This document shows positions 1-8,285 of a DNA stretch of 30,000 nt, in pieces. Source of the DNA: Symbiodinium natans (lineage: Eukaryota; Sar; Dinophyceae; Suessiales; Symbiodiniaceae); NCBI GenBank assembly GCA_905221605.1, contig CAJNDS010000668.1, positions 95,001-125,000 of the forward strand. The letters run 5' to 3'. Under the pieces are notes generated by a model. It was not told the origin of the DNA. It did no database searches and worked only from the letters and a program-made list of their open reading frames with translations. The position numbers and the translations under genes were made by a program. Numbering within the stretch: the stretch's first letter is position 1; each line of letters begins with the position of its first letter.

Positions 1-289
1 CAAAAAGGGTCGTTCCTAGGTTGCTCTGGCTCTAGGCTACACCCGCCTGGTCTTGTGGTCTTGTAGTTCTTCCTGAGATGGTTCAGATTTCGCATAGTGT
101 GTGCCACAGCATATCTTCAATGTAGGGTACATATTCGAATAAGAGCATTCTGGGGAGCATTCGTGCAATAAGCATTGTGGGACCTCTACGCTAAGCAAAG
201 GCATCTTCGGGTAGGTTGCTGAGTATCATCAGCATGATGGGGGATAATGCGGGAAAACTGTTGGTTAATCAGCCCTCTGCATTCACGAG

Positions 290-370
290 GACTGGGGCAC
301 AACTCCAGCTGTGATCGACACTGCGCTGACGTTCGCGGACCAGCATGATGTTGCCATCACCATCCACACG
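290..370 (+). CDS. Urease exon a (DWGTTP...IHT)
   Basis: Reads [15 protein letters not shown] then [12 protein letters not shown]. The acceptor is taken as CACGAG|GAC because it gives AG|G. The nine bases before it (ATTCACGAG, 281-289) would themselves read IHE, the conserved residues just before DWG. I infer that these are an intron-end copy of the previous exon's end, which lies outside the window. An alternative acceptor at CAG|CC (272) would extend the exon but puts Cys where urease has its carbamylated Lys. The donor is ACG|GA. Confidence 0.88.
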
Positions 371-3300
371 GACCCGCTGCTCCAGAGGGGGGGGGGTGCG
401 AATTCATCCGACGCCTCTCCGAATGTGGGGAGGTGTTGTAGCCGGGCTCACGTGGTGCTGAATGCAGTTGCAGGACACGATCAACGAGTCCGGCTTTGTT
501 GACGATTCCATTGCAGCAATGAAAGGACAGGAGCTCAGGGCCCTCGTTTGGGTAATTCGAAGTAGGGTTAGAAGTACCCTAAGTAGGGTCATAATACAGG
601 GTGAGAAGTACCCTAAATAGGATTCTGACTAAGTACAGCTACCGCGCGTCGAGCCCTACTTGGAACTGCCCATGAACCTCCAAGTAGCGCGATCCTGGTC
701 TGCGTGTCCGGGAAGCTGCGTTCATGCGTAGCTATAAGTACTGTAGGGTTATAAGTATGGTATATACTTATAACCCTGTTTAGGGCACTTCTAACTTCTA
801 ACCCTACTGATAGCTACGCATGAACCTGCGTAGGGTTCACGCTCTAGCCCGTGCTGAGGTACTTGATGCTGACACACAGAACTCACAGGAAGCGTCAACC
901 ATGAGGACCTCTAAGCCCTAAACCCCGAACCCCGAACCCCGAACCCTGAACCCTGAACCCTGAACCCTAAATTTAAGAGCCTCCGGCTCAAGCCGCCGAC
1001 CCCGCTGGAGCATAGTTGAGACCCGCTCGCATGGAAGATCATCCCAACCTGCTCGGCAGAGTTCTGTGAATCGTTTGGGGGGGGGTAGGGGGTGGCACCA
1101 GGACACAGGTGGGTGGGGGTGGGGGGGCATCACGACCGCGCCCTTCATCACCGCGCCGAGTGTCATCCCTACGCCTAAGACCATGCCTGCTAGCAAGCGG
1201 CTGACGGGCGCACGGCCCTGCAGTTCCGAGTTCACAGGGTCTGGGAACCCAGACCAGGCAGCAGCCCGAGACAGTAAGCCTCGGCGCAGCTGTCGCTGAC
1301 GGGGTGTGCGAGGCAGCAGCCTGAGGAGGGGAGGCAGCCACCTGAGTCACAGCAGCCTGTGCAGCAGCAGCCTGACTGGCAGCCTGGTTGGCAGCCGCCT
1401 GGGTGGCAGCAGTTTGGGTGGCAGCAGCCTGGGCGCCCCTACCCCCCCGTGCTGAACCCCCTGTTTACGCTGTGCGGGTGGCGCGGTCCTCCACGAAAAA
1501 ATTGTGCACCGACCCCCCCACCCCCCCCCCCCCGCCGCGTTTTGGGGGGGTAAGGAGGGAAAGAGGGAGGTTTTCACCTCCTTTTCCCATCCAACACGCC
1601 GCCAGGGTTGGCGGATCCTAAACCCTAAACACTAAGCCATAAGCCCTAAACCCTAGACCCTGAACCATTTGGGTCAAAATGAGGCCGGACCATCCACACC
1701 TACCACACGGAGGGCGCGGGAGGTGGCCATGCGCCGGATATCATCAAGGCTTGGTGGCCCAGTGGTGCCCTTTACACCTTTTTTTTGGTTTAGGGTTTAG
1801 GGTTTAGTGTTTAGGGTTAAGGGTTTAAAGTTTAGGGTTTAGGGTTTAGGGTTTCGGGGTTTAGGGTTTAGGGGTACCCTTACCATCATATGCTTACTGG
1901 GCTACTAGGAAGGCCGATGCCCGGTCTCGAGCGCTCAGCTTTCCCTAGCCCTAAGCCCTAAGCCCTAAGCCCGAAGCCCTAAGCCCTAAGCCCTAAGCCC
2001 TAAGCCCTAAGCCCTAAGCCCTAAGCCCTAAGCCCTAAGCCCTAAACCCTAAACCCTCAACCCTAAACCCTAAACCCTAAGCCCTAAGCCCTAAACCCTG
2101 AACCCTAAACCCTAAACCCTGAACCCTGAACCCTGAACCCTGAACCCTTTATCTCTGTTTTTTCTTTTAGAGCCTTTCCTCTCCGAGGTTGCCATGGCAC
2201 CCGGCGAGCCCAATAGCACTTGAAATGAAGGAATCTACCTTAAATCACAAGAAGGGGTTTAGGGTTTAGGGTTTAGGGTTTAGGGTTTAGGGTTTAGGGT
2301 TTAGGGTTTAGGGTTTAGGGTTTAGGGTGTAGGTACCAGGCATCCAATCCCTGATCCCTAAGACCCTAAGACCCCCAAACCCTCAACCCTCCCTAGAACC
2401 CTAATCCCTGAGATCCTACGACCCTAAATCCCACAAACCCTAAAGCCCTAGGGGATCTCCATAGGCTTGTGGGGTGTTTAGGGGGGCTTAGGGGTTTTAG
2501 GGTTTAGGTTTTAGGGTTAGGTGGCTTAGGGGCTGAGGAGTTTAGAGCTTAGGCGTTTTAGGGTATTTAGGGTGTTCAGGGGCGGTTTTGGAGGGTTTAG
2601 TGTGCTAAGGGGTTGAAGAGTTTAGAGTTCAAGAGGCTTGTGTGGAGGTGATGTGAGCGAGCTAATCCGCAGTCCAAAGCAAAGCTCAAGGGACTGCCGA
2701 CGGGTTTAGGTTTAGGGTTTATGGCGACGGGTTTAGGGTTCAGGGTTTAGGGTTTAGGGTTTAGGGTTAGGGGTTGGGGTTTAGGGTTTAGGGTTTAGGG
2801 TTTAGGGTTTAGGGTTTAGGGTTTAGGGTTTAGGGTTTAGGGTTTAGGGTTTAGGGATTGGGGTTTAGGGTTGAGGGTTGAGGGTTGAGGGTTAGGTGGC
2901 AGCAGGAAGCGGAGACCAGGCCGAGACAGGTACTTTGCGCTCAGCGAAGGCTGCAGGAAAAAACAGATGGGCCTCATGCAGGAAACGCGCCTGTGGCTTG
3001 GGGCCAACAAGAGCATGCGGAGAATCCTCTTCGGGGAAAGCTGGATTGGCCGCCGTTTCCAAAGCCCTGCAGGTTTGCCTGGAAGTCGATGGTCTGTGAC
3101 CGGCGAGATTCAATAGACACAGCCGATGTCGACAGAGGTTTGAGTTTAAGTTTCAGGCAAAACGCCTAGACAGTAAACCCCTCAACGCTAAAATGCAGCC
3201 CTGCCCTAGATCCCTGAAAGTTAAGTTATCGCTGGAGCTACTTCGGTATATGGGCGTTTCCGAAATTAGGGGTACCGTATTGGGGTCCTCATGAACAGGG

Positions 3301-6194
3301 AATCCTACTATCTGGGGGTCTATATTTGGGGGGTCCCTTATTTTCGTAAACTCCTATAAGGGGACTATACAAGGGGTTATATCTTATATTGGTTGGTGGT
3401 CTCTTTAAGTAGGGTTTCTGTTTTGTAGAGGGTTCTGTGTAGGGTGTCTAGGGGCTACATTAAGGGTAACAGAGAAAGAGGCCACCGGCCTTTATAAGCC
3501 CTAAACCCTATCCCTTAAAAAACAGGTCTGCAGCCTTCCGAACGTCCTGCCCTCCTCCACGAACCCGACGCGCCCCTTCACCGTCAACACCATCGAGGCA
3601 GGAGGGTTAGGGTTTAGGGTTTAGGGTTTGGGGTTTAGGGTTTAGGGTTTAGGGTTTAGGGTTTAGGGTTTAGGGCTTAGGGCTTCGGGCTCTTGTAGAG
3701 CAAAGACGACCCCAACAAAGAGCCAACAAATTCAGCTCGGCCCCCTTGGCTTGGGGTGAGCAAGTGTCAGCCGCATGGGTTTGGGGTTTAGGGTTTGGGG
3801 TTTGGGGGTTAAGGGTTCAGGGTTTAGGGTTTAGGGTCGGAGGTGCCAGTATGGCCGCAAGTCGGCTTTGTCAAAGCAGCACTTTGAATACGCACGTATG
3901 ACTCGCAACCATCAAAGGCTTACGCTTAAACCCTGAAACCCTACACCCCTGAAACCCTACACCTTGAGCCCTAGACCCTGAACCCTAAAACCCCCAAAAC
4001 CCGAAACCCGTATCGCCAAGCCCTGAACCCTAAACCTCTACAACCCTAAACCCTAAACCCTAATTCCTAAACCCGAAACCCCAAACCCTAAACCCTAAAC
4101 CCCAAAAACCCTAGGCCAAAACCCCCCCCAAGCCCAGAGGAGCACTTGGACATGCTCATGGTCTGCACGGGGCCTGGCTACCCTTCTCTGGGGGACTCTG
4201 GGGCTCCCAAACTTTTCCTTAAGGGCGGAGGATCCCGAACGAATTAGGGTTTAGGGTTTAGGGTTAAGGGTTTAGGGTTTAGGGTTTAGGGTTTATGGTT
4301 TACATTTTCTCGTTCCTTTTCAGCAAGACAAGGGTGTCGTTGCTTCTGAGTCAGAGCAACAAAGAGACCTAAACCCTAAACCCTACACCCTTCCGCTCAA
4401 CCCTAACCCCGAAGCCCTAAACCCTGAACCCTGAGCCCTGATGGTTTTGAACTCTAAACCCTACCAGGCCATCACCTGAACAAGAACATCCCGGAGGACA
4501 CAATGTGCTGGGGCTTAGGTGTTGGGGTTGTTGTTCAAACCCCAAGCCCTTCACCCCAGAAAATTTGAGGGGCTAGGGGTCCCCCCCCCCCCCCTGCCGG
4601 CCAGGGTTTCGGGTTTAGGGTTTAGGCTGTGGGGTTTAAGGTTCAGGTTTTAGGGTTCAGGGTTCAGGGTTTAGGGTTTAGGGTTTAGGGTTCAGGGTTT
4701 AGCAGGGTTTAGGGTTTAGGATTTAAGGATACCTCCTGAAGTCCTGAAGGATGTGGCCTTTGCCGAGTCCCGAATCCGTGGCGAGACGATTGCTGCTGAG
4801 GTGGGAGGGTTTAGGGTTTAGAGTTTAGGGTTTAGGGTTTAGGGTTTAGGGGTGTAGGCGTGGGGGCCGGTTTTGCATTGTTGGCCCTCCTCAAGTCCTT
4901 AAAGCCTTAAATCCCAAACCATTCAACCGAATTGCTGTTGCTTTGTGGGCCTTCTGAAGGTCGAGGGCTTTAGGTTTTACTTTTGTGGGTTTGGAGAAAC
5001 CCTCATCCCTAACCCAAAGCTCCAAACCCCAGGCTAAAAACAAGGGGCTTCAGGGCTGCGGGTTTGCCCCATCGGCTTGCAACGAGCAGGGGCTTAGGGT
5101 TTAGGTTTAGGGCTACTTGGATGTTCATGGGTGATTCATGGGTAGTTGCAAGAAGGGTCATAATTCCCTTAAGTAGGGTTCGAAGTAGAGCTACCATGCT
5201 TCTAACCCTACTTATAACAACCCAAGTGAACCTCAACAGCTGGATCTGCAATCTGCATGATGTGCCTTGGGCAAACTCCCTGCGTGCCCTCGTCCCCTGA
5301 CCTCGCAACTCAGCTCTCAACCGTCTAGCCAGGACATTCTGCACGACATGGGCCCCTGCGCCATGTGTTGGAGTTCAGGGTTTCTCTGCCCCAACAACAA
5401 ACCCTAAACGCAAAACCTTAAACCTTAAACCTTAAACCCCAATCCCTAATCCCTAAACCCTAAACCCTAAACCGTAAGACCTAAACCCTTAACCCATGGC
5501 TTAAGCTTACACGGTGGGCACACCGAGGGGTCTGGCTTCGAAGCTAATAGTTTGCTAAGTCATATTCCCGAGCGAAACCAGATTTCCTGATCAATGATCG
5601 CTAAACCATATTGGCTAAACCATCGTCGCTGAATCATATTCGCAAAACCCATATTGCTAAGTCATATCTACGCCACAAAGCCCTATTCCGAACCGTTTGT
5701 TTCGGCGTATGTATGTATGTCTGTATGTCTGTATGTATGTATGTCTGTATGTATGTCTGTATGTCTGTATATGTACGTGTGTATGTGTACGTGTGTATGT
5801 GTGTATGTGTGTATGTGTGTATGTGTGTATGTGTGTATGTGTGTATGTGTGTATGTACAAGTAGGCACGGCTCCGCCGGCCAAGTTTTGACGTAACACGT
5901 GTATGTGCCTGGGAATTTCCTGGACCCCTTATAGGGCTGCGAGGACATCCTATGGAGACCCGAAACCCGAAACCCTAAGCCCTAAACCCCTAAACCCGAA
6001 ACCCTAAACCCTAAACCCTAGACCCCAGGCCCTAAACCCTAAAGGGACAAAGCGCTGGGTCAACTCAAGCCGAGAGATGTGCTATGGAGCTGTGAGGCCC
6101 TACGGAACCCCCGACCCTGATGGTCCAGTTCGGGGATACACCAAAGCCTGAACAATTCTGAGCCGGCCCTCTTTGAGAACACCTCTCTCCTCGT

Positions 6195-6226
<32 letters not shown>

Positions 6227-6386
6227 TTAATATATATATATATATATATGTATATATTAATATATATATATATATATATCTATATAGACTAGTCAAGCTA
6301 TGGGGATAGGAGACCTTTCTCGCAGCCTTTGGGCGGTTTGTGAATATCTGCCAGGGGCGATCTCCATCATCTCCTCGGACTCCCAG
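290..6386 (+). CDS. Urease, alpha (catalytic) region, partial, 9 exons
   Basis: Urease hydrolyses urea to ammonia and carbamate at a two-nickel site in the cytosol. I assembled it by eye from nine exons: 290-370, 474-525, 1684-1748, 3526-3597, 4140-4164, 4468-4496, 4750-4800, 5333-5351 and 6355-6386. Joined, the frame stays open and follows the conserved urease order: [102 protein letters not shown]. By family knowledge the nickel-ligand histidines (IHT and [10 protein letters not shown]), the flap Cys-His (VCHH) and the late Asp (SSDSQ) are all kept. The amino-terminal part, including the carbamylated-Lys segment, lies before base 290. The carboxy-terminal third was not found. Donors are GA, GA, GC, GC, GC, GA, GT, GC; every acceptor is AG|G. 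Identification is very secure; exact junctions rest on frame and AG|G alone. Confidence 0.93.
371..473 (+). other. Urease intron a (GA-AG, 103 nt)
   Basis: This is the shortest intron seen and one of the few without telomere heptamers. It holds a run of G near 387-396. Exon end and intron end share GGAC, but only the GA-AG placement gives an AG acceptor (TTGCAG|GAC). Confidence 0.75.
474..525 (+). CDS. Urease exon b ([11 protein letters not shown]...MK)
   Basis: Reads [17 protein letters not shown] plus one base. This continues the IHT of the previous exon into the conserved DT.NESGF segment. The donor is AAAG|GA and the acceptor TTGCAG|G. Confidence 0.92.
549..678. mobile_element. Family-1 inverted-repeat element, copy 1 (diverged)
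   Basis: The left end contains GAAGTAGGGTTAGAAGTA and the right end CCCTACTTGGAACTGCCCATGAACC in inverted agreement with family members at 721, 5123 and 7104. The interior repeats the motif AAGTACCCTAAGTAGGGT. There is no coding capacity, so it looks like a non-autonomous MITE-like unit. Confidence 0.6.
721..824. mobile_element. Family-1 inverted-repeat element, copy 2
   Basis: Perfect 15-bp terminal inverted repeats: TTCATGCGTAGCTAT at 721-735 and its reverse complement at 810-824. The interior holds TAGGGTTATAAGTA and complementary TTATAACCCT segments, so the 104-bp unit can fold back. Confidence 0.75.
1310..1432. repeat. GCAGCCTGG-type imperfect tandem repeat
   Basis: Repeated GGCAGC..CCTGGNTGG units of about 14 bp lie within urease intron b. 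Open frames here (Gln/Trp/Pro-rich or Ala/Trp-rich) follow from the repeat. They sit between two urease exons and are not read as a gene. Confidence 0.6.
1684..1748 (+). CDS. Urease exon c ([22 protein letters not shown])
   Basis: Contains the most diagnostic urease block: [18 protein letters not shown] followed by IIK. The His of YHTEG and the glycine-rich GAGGGHAPD loop are intact. The donor is ATCAAG|GC and the acceptor ATGAG|GC. The intron's first bases are also the terminus of a family-7 inverted-repeat element. Confidence 0.97.
1749..1908. mobile_element. Family-7 inverted-repeat element starting at the donor site
   Basis: CTTGGTGGCCCAGTGG begins at the exon c/intron junction. The right end, GGGCTACTAG|GAAGG, is its imperfect inverse. 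The 160-bp unit starts GC, ends TAG|G and has a TTTAGGG array (1788-1874) inside. It therefore has the form of a complete GC-AG intron within the larger intron. A related unit is at 16578-16693. Confidence 0.6.
1943..2148. repeat. C-strand heptamer array with a homogenised CCCTAAG block
   Basis: About 14 consecutive CCCTAAG units (with one CCCGAAG) run into CCCTAAA and then CCCTGAA units. Adjacent units share the same variant, as expected of local slippage or duplication rather than independent mutation. Confidence 0.9.
2257..2331. repeat. TTTAGGG array
   Basis: About ten near-perfect heptamers in mid-intron. Confidence 0.9.
2703..2897. repeat. TTTAGGG array with TTGAGGG tail
   Basis: About 25 G-strand heptamers. 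The end drifts to TTGAGGG units. It continues directly into non-repeat sequence. Confidence 0.9.
3238..3367. mobile_element. Family-3 inverted-repeat element, copy 1
   Basis: The left end includes GTTTCCGAAATTAGGGGTACC and the right end GTCCCTTATTTTCGTAAACTCC, inverse to each other with mismatches. The same left-to-right order recurs at 26478-26604 and, more diverged, near 25302. Confidence 0.75.
3526..3597 (+). CDS. Urease exon d ([11 protein letters not shown]...TIE)
   Basis: Reads [15 protein letters not shown] then RPFTVNTIE. This matches the conserved [18 protein letters not shown] stretch after HAPDIIK. It follows exon c in phase 0. The donor is ATCGAG|GC and the acceptor AACAG|G. Confidence 0.96.
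3598..4139 (+). other. Urease intron d (GC-AG, 542 nt), heptamers at both ends
   Basis: A TTTAGGG array (about 3605-3690) starts within ten bases of the donor. A second follows at 3779-3836. A CCCTAAA-type array fills about 3926-4128, ending just before acceptor CAGAG|G. The two ends are complementary and could form a stem in RNA. An open stretch at 3699-3755 ([13 protein letters not shown]..) with tempting splice-like borders lies inside and does not belong to urease. Confidence 0.8.
4140..4164 (+). CDS. Urease exon e (EHLDMLMV, 25 nt)
   Basis: A 25-nt micro-exon reading EHLDMLMV plus the first base of the active-site-flap Cys. The donor is GTCT|GC; its T plus GC from the next exon restores TGC (Cys). 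The frame beyond the donor stays open to a TAG at 4245, but those residues ([12 protein letters not shown]..) are not urease. Confidence 0.93.
4165..4467 (+). other. Urease intron e (GC-AG, 303 nt)
   Basis: Unique sequence is followed by a TTTAGGG array (4246-4296), a strong pyrimidine tract ending TTTTCAG at 4323 that appears unused, and a CCCTAAA/CCCTGAA array (4369-4437) before acceptor CTACCAG|G. Confidence 0.75.
4468..4496 (+). CDS. Urease exon f (HHLNKNIPE, 29 nt)
   Basis: Completes Cys and reads HHLNKNIPE, the segment with the catalytic flap histidine. The donor is CCGGAG|GA and the acceptor ACCAG|GC. Confidence 0.95.
4497..4749 (+). other. Urease intron f (GA-AG, 253 nt)
   Basis: An exception to the usual polarity: its heptamers (about 4604-4728) are TTTAGGG and lie next to the 3' splice site. 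A 14-C run is at about 4579-4592. Exon end TCCCGGAGGA and intron end TCCTGAAGGA agree at 8 of 10 positions. Confidence 0.75.
4750..4800 (+). CDS. Urease exon g ([17 protein letters not shown])
   Basis: Reads [17 protein letters not shown], one of the best conserved urease stretches, in phase 0. It has the only canonical GT donor among the urease exons (GCTGAG|GTGGGA). The acceptor is CTGAAG|G. Confidence 0.97.
4801..5332 (+). other. Urease intron g (GT-AG, 532 nt)
   Basis: A TTTAGGG array (4805-4850) sits directly at the donor. Weak heptamers follow, then a family-1 inverted-repeat element (5123-5230). The acceptor is AGCCAG|G. Confidence 0.75.
5123..5230. mobile_element. Family-1 inverted-repeat element, copy 3
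   Basis: The left end, GTTCATGGGTGATTCATGGGTAGTT, has an internal duplication. The right end, CCCTACTTATAACAACCCAAGTGAAC, is its imperfect inverse. Internal AAGTAGGGTTCGAAGTA pairs with TTCTAACCCTACTTA. Confidence 0.65.
5333..5351 (+). CDS. Urease exon h (DILHDM, 19 nt micro-exon)
   Basis: Reads DILHDM plus one base. This is the conserved D-L-H-D-G step after TIAAE. The donor is ATGG|GC; G plus GG from the next exon gives Gly. Confidence 0.9.
5708..5857. repeat. GTAT/GTGTAT microsatellite
   Basis: Starts as TATG/TCTG tetranucleotides and becomes regular GTGTGTAT octamers. Tyr/Val/Cys/Met or His/Thr/Tyr-rich frames on both strands are translations of this repeat. Confidence 0.95.
6195..6285. 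repeat. (TA)n microsatellite
   Basis: Four TA blocks separated by TATTAA and TACACA; strongly self-complementary. Confidence 0.95.
6355..6386 (+). CDS. Urease exon i ([11 protein letters not shown]), last exon found
   Basis: Completes Gly and reads [10 protein letters not shown], the segment with the late active-site Asp. The donor is taken as TCCCAG|GC. The next conserved residues should be AMGR; the bases after GCC read T-G-L, so the exon must end here if the gene is intact. Confidence 0.93.
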
Positions 6387-7103
6387 GCCACCGGATTGCG
6401 TGGCAGCCCTGGTGGGCCCTTGCCCCCCAAAAAATTGTCGGCCGTTTGGTTTAGTTAAGGCCTTAAGGTTTAGGGTTTAGTCTTTAGGGGCTTTGGGGGG
6501 TTTGAATTGGAGAGTTTCGGGAATTACGGGGTAGAGTTTCGGGTTTCGGGTGTACCGGTCAGCTGGATGCAGCAGCGTGAAGACATGCAGACCTTCCACA
6601 ATCGACTCGGCGTGTTCTCCCGTACACCCGACACAGCCCAGGAGGGCTTAGACTCAGGGCCTAAACCTGGAGGTGGGTAGTTTTTCCATGTGCCCTTATG
6701 TAACCTTCGTGCCCTTATATACCCTCTTAGAAGCTTCATGTCGAGGGTGTTTAGGGTTCCGCGCCGACGGGCGCTTGCTGGTTTTTGGATTTTTGAGGTT
6801 GGGTGTTTAGGTCGGGTCGATCAGGGTTTTGGTTGGGTTTCGGCCTTCGATTTTCGGGTGTGGGGTTAATTCTGGGTGTCGGCAACGGTTCTGTTTTGGG
6901 CATGAGCAAGCTGGGTTGGTTTTGATTGTTTTACGTTACTCATGCAGCTTTATGGCTCAGTGTCTATCCTGGAGCTATAAAGTCTAAAACCCCAGGAACG
7001 CCCAAAGCCCTGAAAACCCAAAAGACCTGAAGGCCTTAAAGGCCCCAGCAAGGTTTTGGTCCTGGTTTAGGGCCCCAAGCCCCATGGCTTAAGCTACGTG
7101 GAG

Positions 7104-7206
7104 ATTCGAGGGTACCTATAAGTAGGGTTATAAGTACCCCAAATAGGGTTATACGTCTAGTTGCCATACTTAGAACCCTACTTATAAAAAACTACCCATC
7201 AACCTC
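7104..7206. mobile_element. Family-1 inverted-repeat element, copy 4
   Basis: TATAAGTAGGGTTATAAGTA on the left and CTTAGAACCCTACTTATAA on the right are inverse with few mismatches. The terminus ACTACCCATCAACCTCC matches the other family-1 ends. Confidence 0.7.
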
Positions 7207-7780
7207 CTAAACCCCACACCCTAAACCCTAAACCCTACACCCTAAACCCTACCCCCTAAACTGTTGGGTTTCGGCTTTTACGGCTTAGCGTTGTCGTTTG
7301 GTTTAAGGTTCCAACCCCGGAGCCCACAACCCATCAAGACATGAGCCCATTGAGCTGAAGCAGGGTTTAGGGTTTAGGGTTTAGGGTTTAGGGTTTAGGG
7401 TTTAGGGTTTAGGGTTTAGGGCTTTCGAAATTCACACAGCAAGAGACAGTTGCCTCGCCGATGACCGCCGAGTCAAAGGGAGATCAGCTGAATCACCTGA
7501 CAGGTGGGGGATGGTCCTCTAGGGTGGGTTCTGGGTTTAATTAGTGCTGCCCCAAACATGGCCCTTGCAGAGAAAGCAAGAATATGAGTGTTGTTTTTTT
7601 GAGCGGGCTCCAGCATTCGGGGTTAGGGTTTCGGGCTCATGGGTGCAACCCGCGACCCCCCCGCTCTCCCGTATAGCTTTTTCAATTCGATGCATACTAA
7701 GAAGCCGCCCCCCTCTCCCCCCCGAAGGGGCCCTTGTGTTCATACCCCCAAGCCCAAGTACCCAGCTTTATCAAGCAATG

Positions 7781-8004
7781 AAGTATATAGGGATCCTTAG
7801 AGTAATATAATATAGTAAAATGTAACATAATATAATATCATATAATATAATAGAATATAATTTGACATAATAATAATACATACATACATACATACGTACG
7901 TACGTACGTACATACATACATACATACATATATACATTTAAGAGTATGGGGATCGTCAGTATGTAAGGTACATTCCTTAATTCCTAAAGTATATAGGGAT
8001 CCTT
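7781..8004. repeat. AT-rich block flanked by an 18-bp direct repeat
   Basis: AAGTATATAGGGATCCTT occurs at 7781-7798 and 7987-8004, exactly. Between them are TAATATA-type repeats and a CATA/CGTA microsatellite (about 7886-7932). Confidence 0.8.
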
Positions 8005-8156
8005 CGTTTGATATTCCTTGACCACGGGGTAGGGCTCTTTGGGTACATCCTCCCAGGCCTGAAGGCCCAACTCGCAACCTCGGTTTAGGGTTTAGGGTTT
8101 GGGGTTTAGGGCCGAACGAGGCCGTTCTGGCTTTTACGCATACCTACTGAATCCCC

Positions 8157-8285
8157 ACCTCCCCCTTCCCCCTTCCCCCTCCCCTTTCGCCTCCCCCTCC
8201 CCCTCCCCTCCCCCTCCCCCTCCCCCTCTGCCGTTCCCCTCCCCCTCCCCCCTCCTCCCCCCCTCCCCCTCCCGCTCCCCTCCCC
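8157..8285. repeat. (CCCCCT)n polypyrimidine tract
   Basis: Nearly pure C/T on this strand for about 130 bp, with CCCCCT and CTCCCC units. The purine strand could form triplex or G-quadruplex structures. Pro/Ser and Gly/Arg/Glu frames are artefacts of it. Confidence 0.9.

Larger units (their letters stand above)
526..1683 (+). other. Urease intron b: two inverted-repeat elements, heptamers, CAG-rich tandem
   Basis: GA-AG intron of 1158 nt. It carries two family-1 inverted-repeat elements (549-678, 721-824), a CCCGAAC/CCCTGAA array (about 917-973), GC-rich unique sequence with G and C runs, a GCAGCCTGG-type tandem (about 1310-1430), a C/G-run palindrome (about 1513-1550) and a CCCTAAA-like array (about 1617-1667) just before the acceptor ATGAG|GC. 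Confidence 0.7.
1749..3525 (+). other. Urease intron c (GC-AG, 1777 nt)
   Basis: Contains, in order: the family-7 element; CCCTAAG/CCCTAAA array 1943-2148; a strong pyrimidine tract plus TTTTAG at 2152-2170 that looks like an unused acceptor; TTTAGGG array 2257-2331; degenerate heptamers 2341-2640; TTTAGGG array 2703-2897; unique GC-rich sequence 2898-3170; a family-3 element 3238-3367; and a short CCCTAAA stretch (about 3499-3513) before the acceptor AACAG|G. The frames at 2885-3169 lie inside this intron and match nothing I know. Confidence 0.7.
5352..6354 (+). other. Urease intron h (GC-AG, 1003 nt)
   Basis: Carries C-strand heptamers (5400-5493, 5958-6043), a TATG/TGTG microsatellite (5708-5857) and an AT microsatellite (6195-6285). 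No G-strand array is present. The acceptor is TGCCAG|G. Confidence 0.7.

Noticed and set aside
2885-3169. 94-codon plus-strand frame
   Set aside because: It lies inside urease intron c with no family match. The minus strand is also open, typical of GC-rich non-coding sequence.
3699-3755. Exon-like stretch [19 protein letters not shown] between TTGTAG and GGGGTGAGC
   Set aside because: It has good-looking splice borders, but it lies between urease exons d and e, which join perfectly without it. It also has TTTAGGG on both sides.
4322-4368. Exon-like stretch after a strong TTTTCAG
   Set aside because: The urease frame (VC-HHL) skips it, there is no usable donor at its end and no homologous residues.
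5611-5948. Cys/Val/Tyr/Met-rich and His/Thr/Tyr-rich frames on both strands (also near 26557-26881 and 28402-28917)
   Set aside because: Pure GTAT/TA microsatellite translation. Both strands are open at once, as expected of a short-period repeat without stops.
6524-6739. Minus-strand 71-codon frame and a plus-strand frame QQREDMQTFHNRLGVFSRTP
   Set aside because: Tested as the missing urease exon and as an acyltransferase exon; matches neither. Flanking heptamer polarity does not support an exon.
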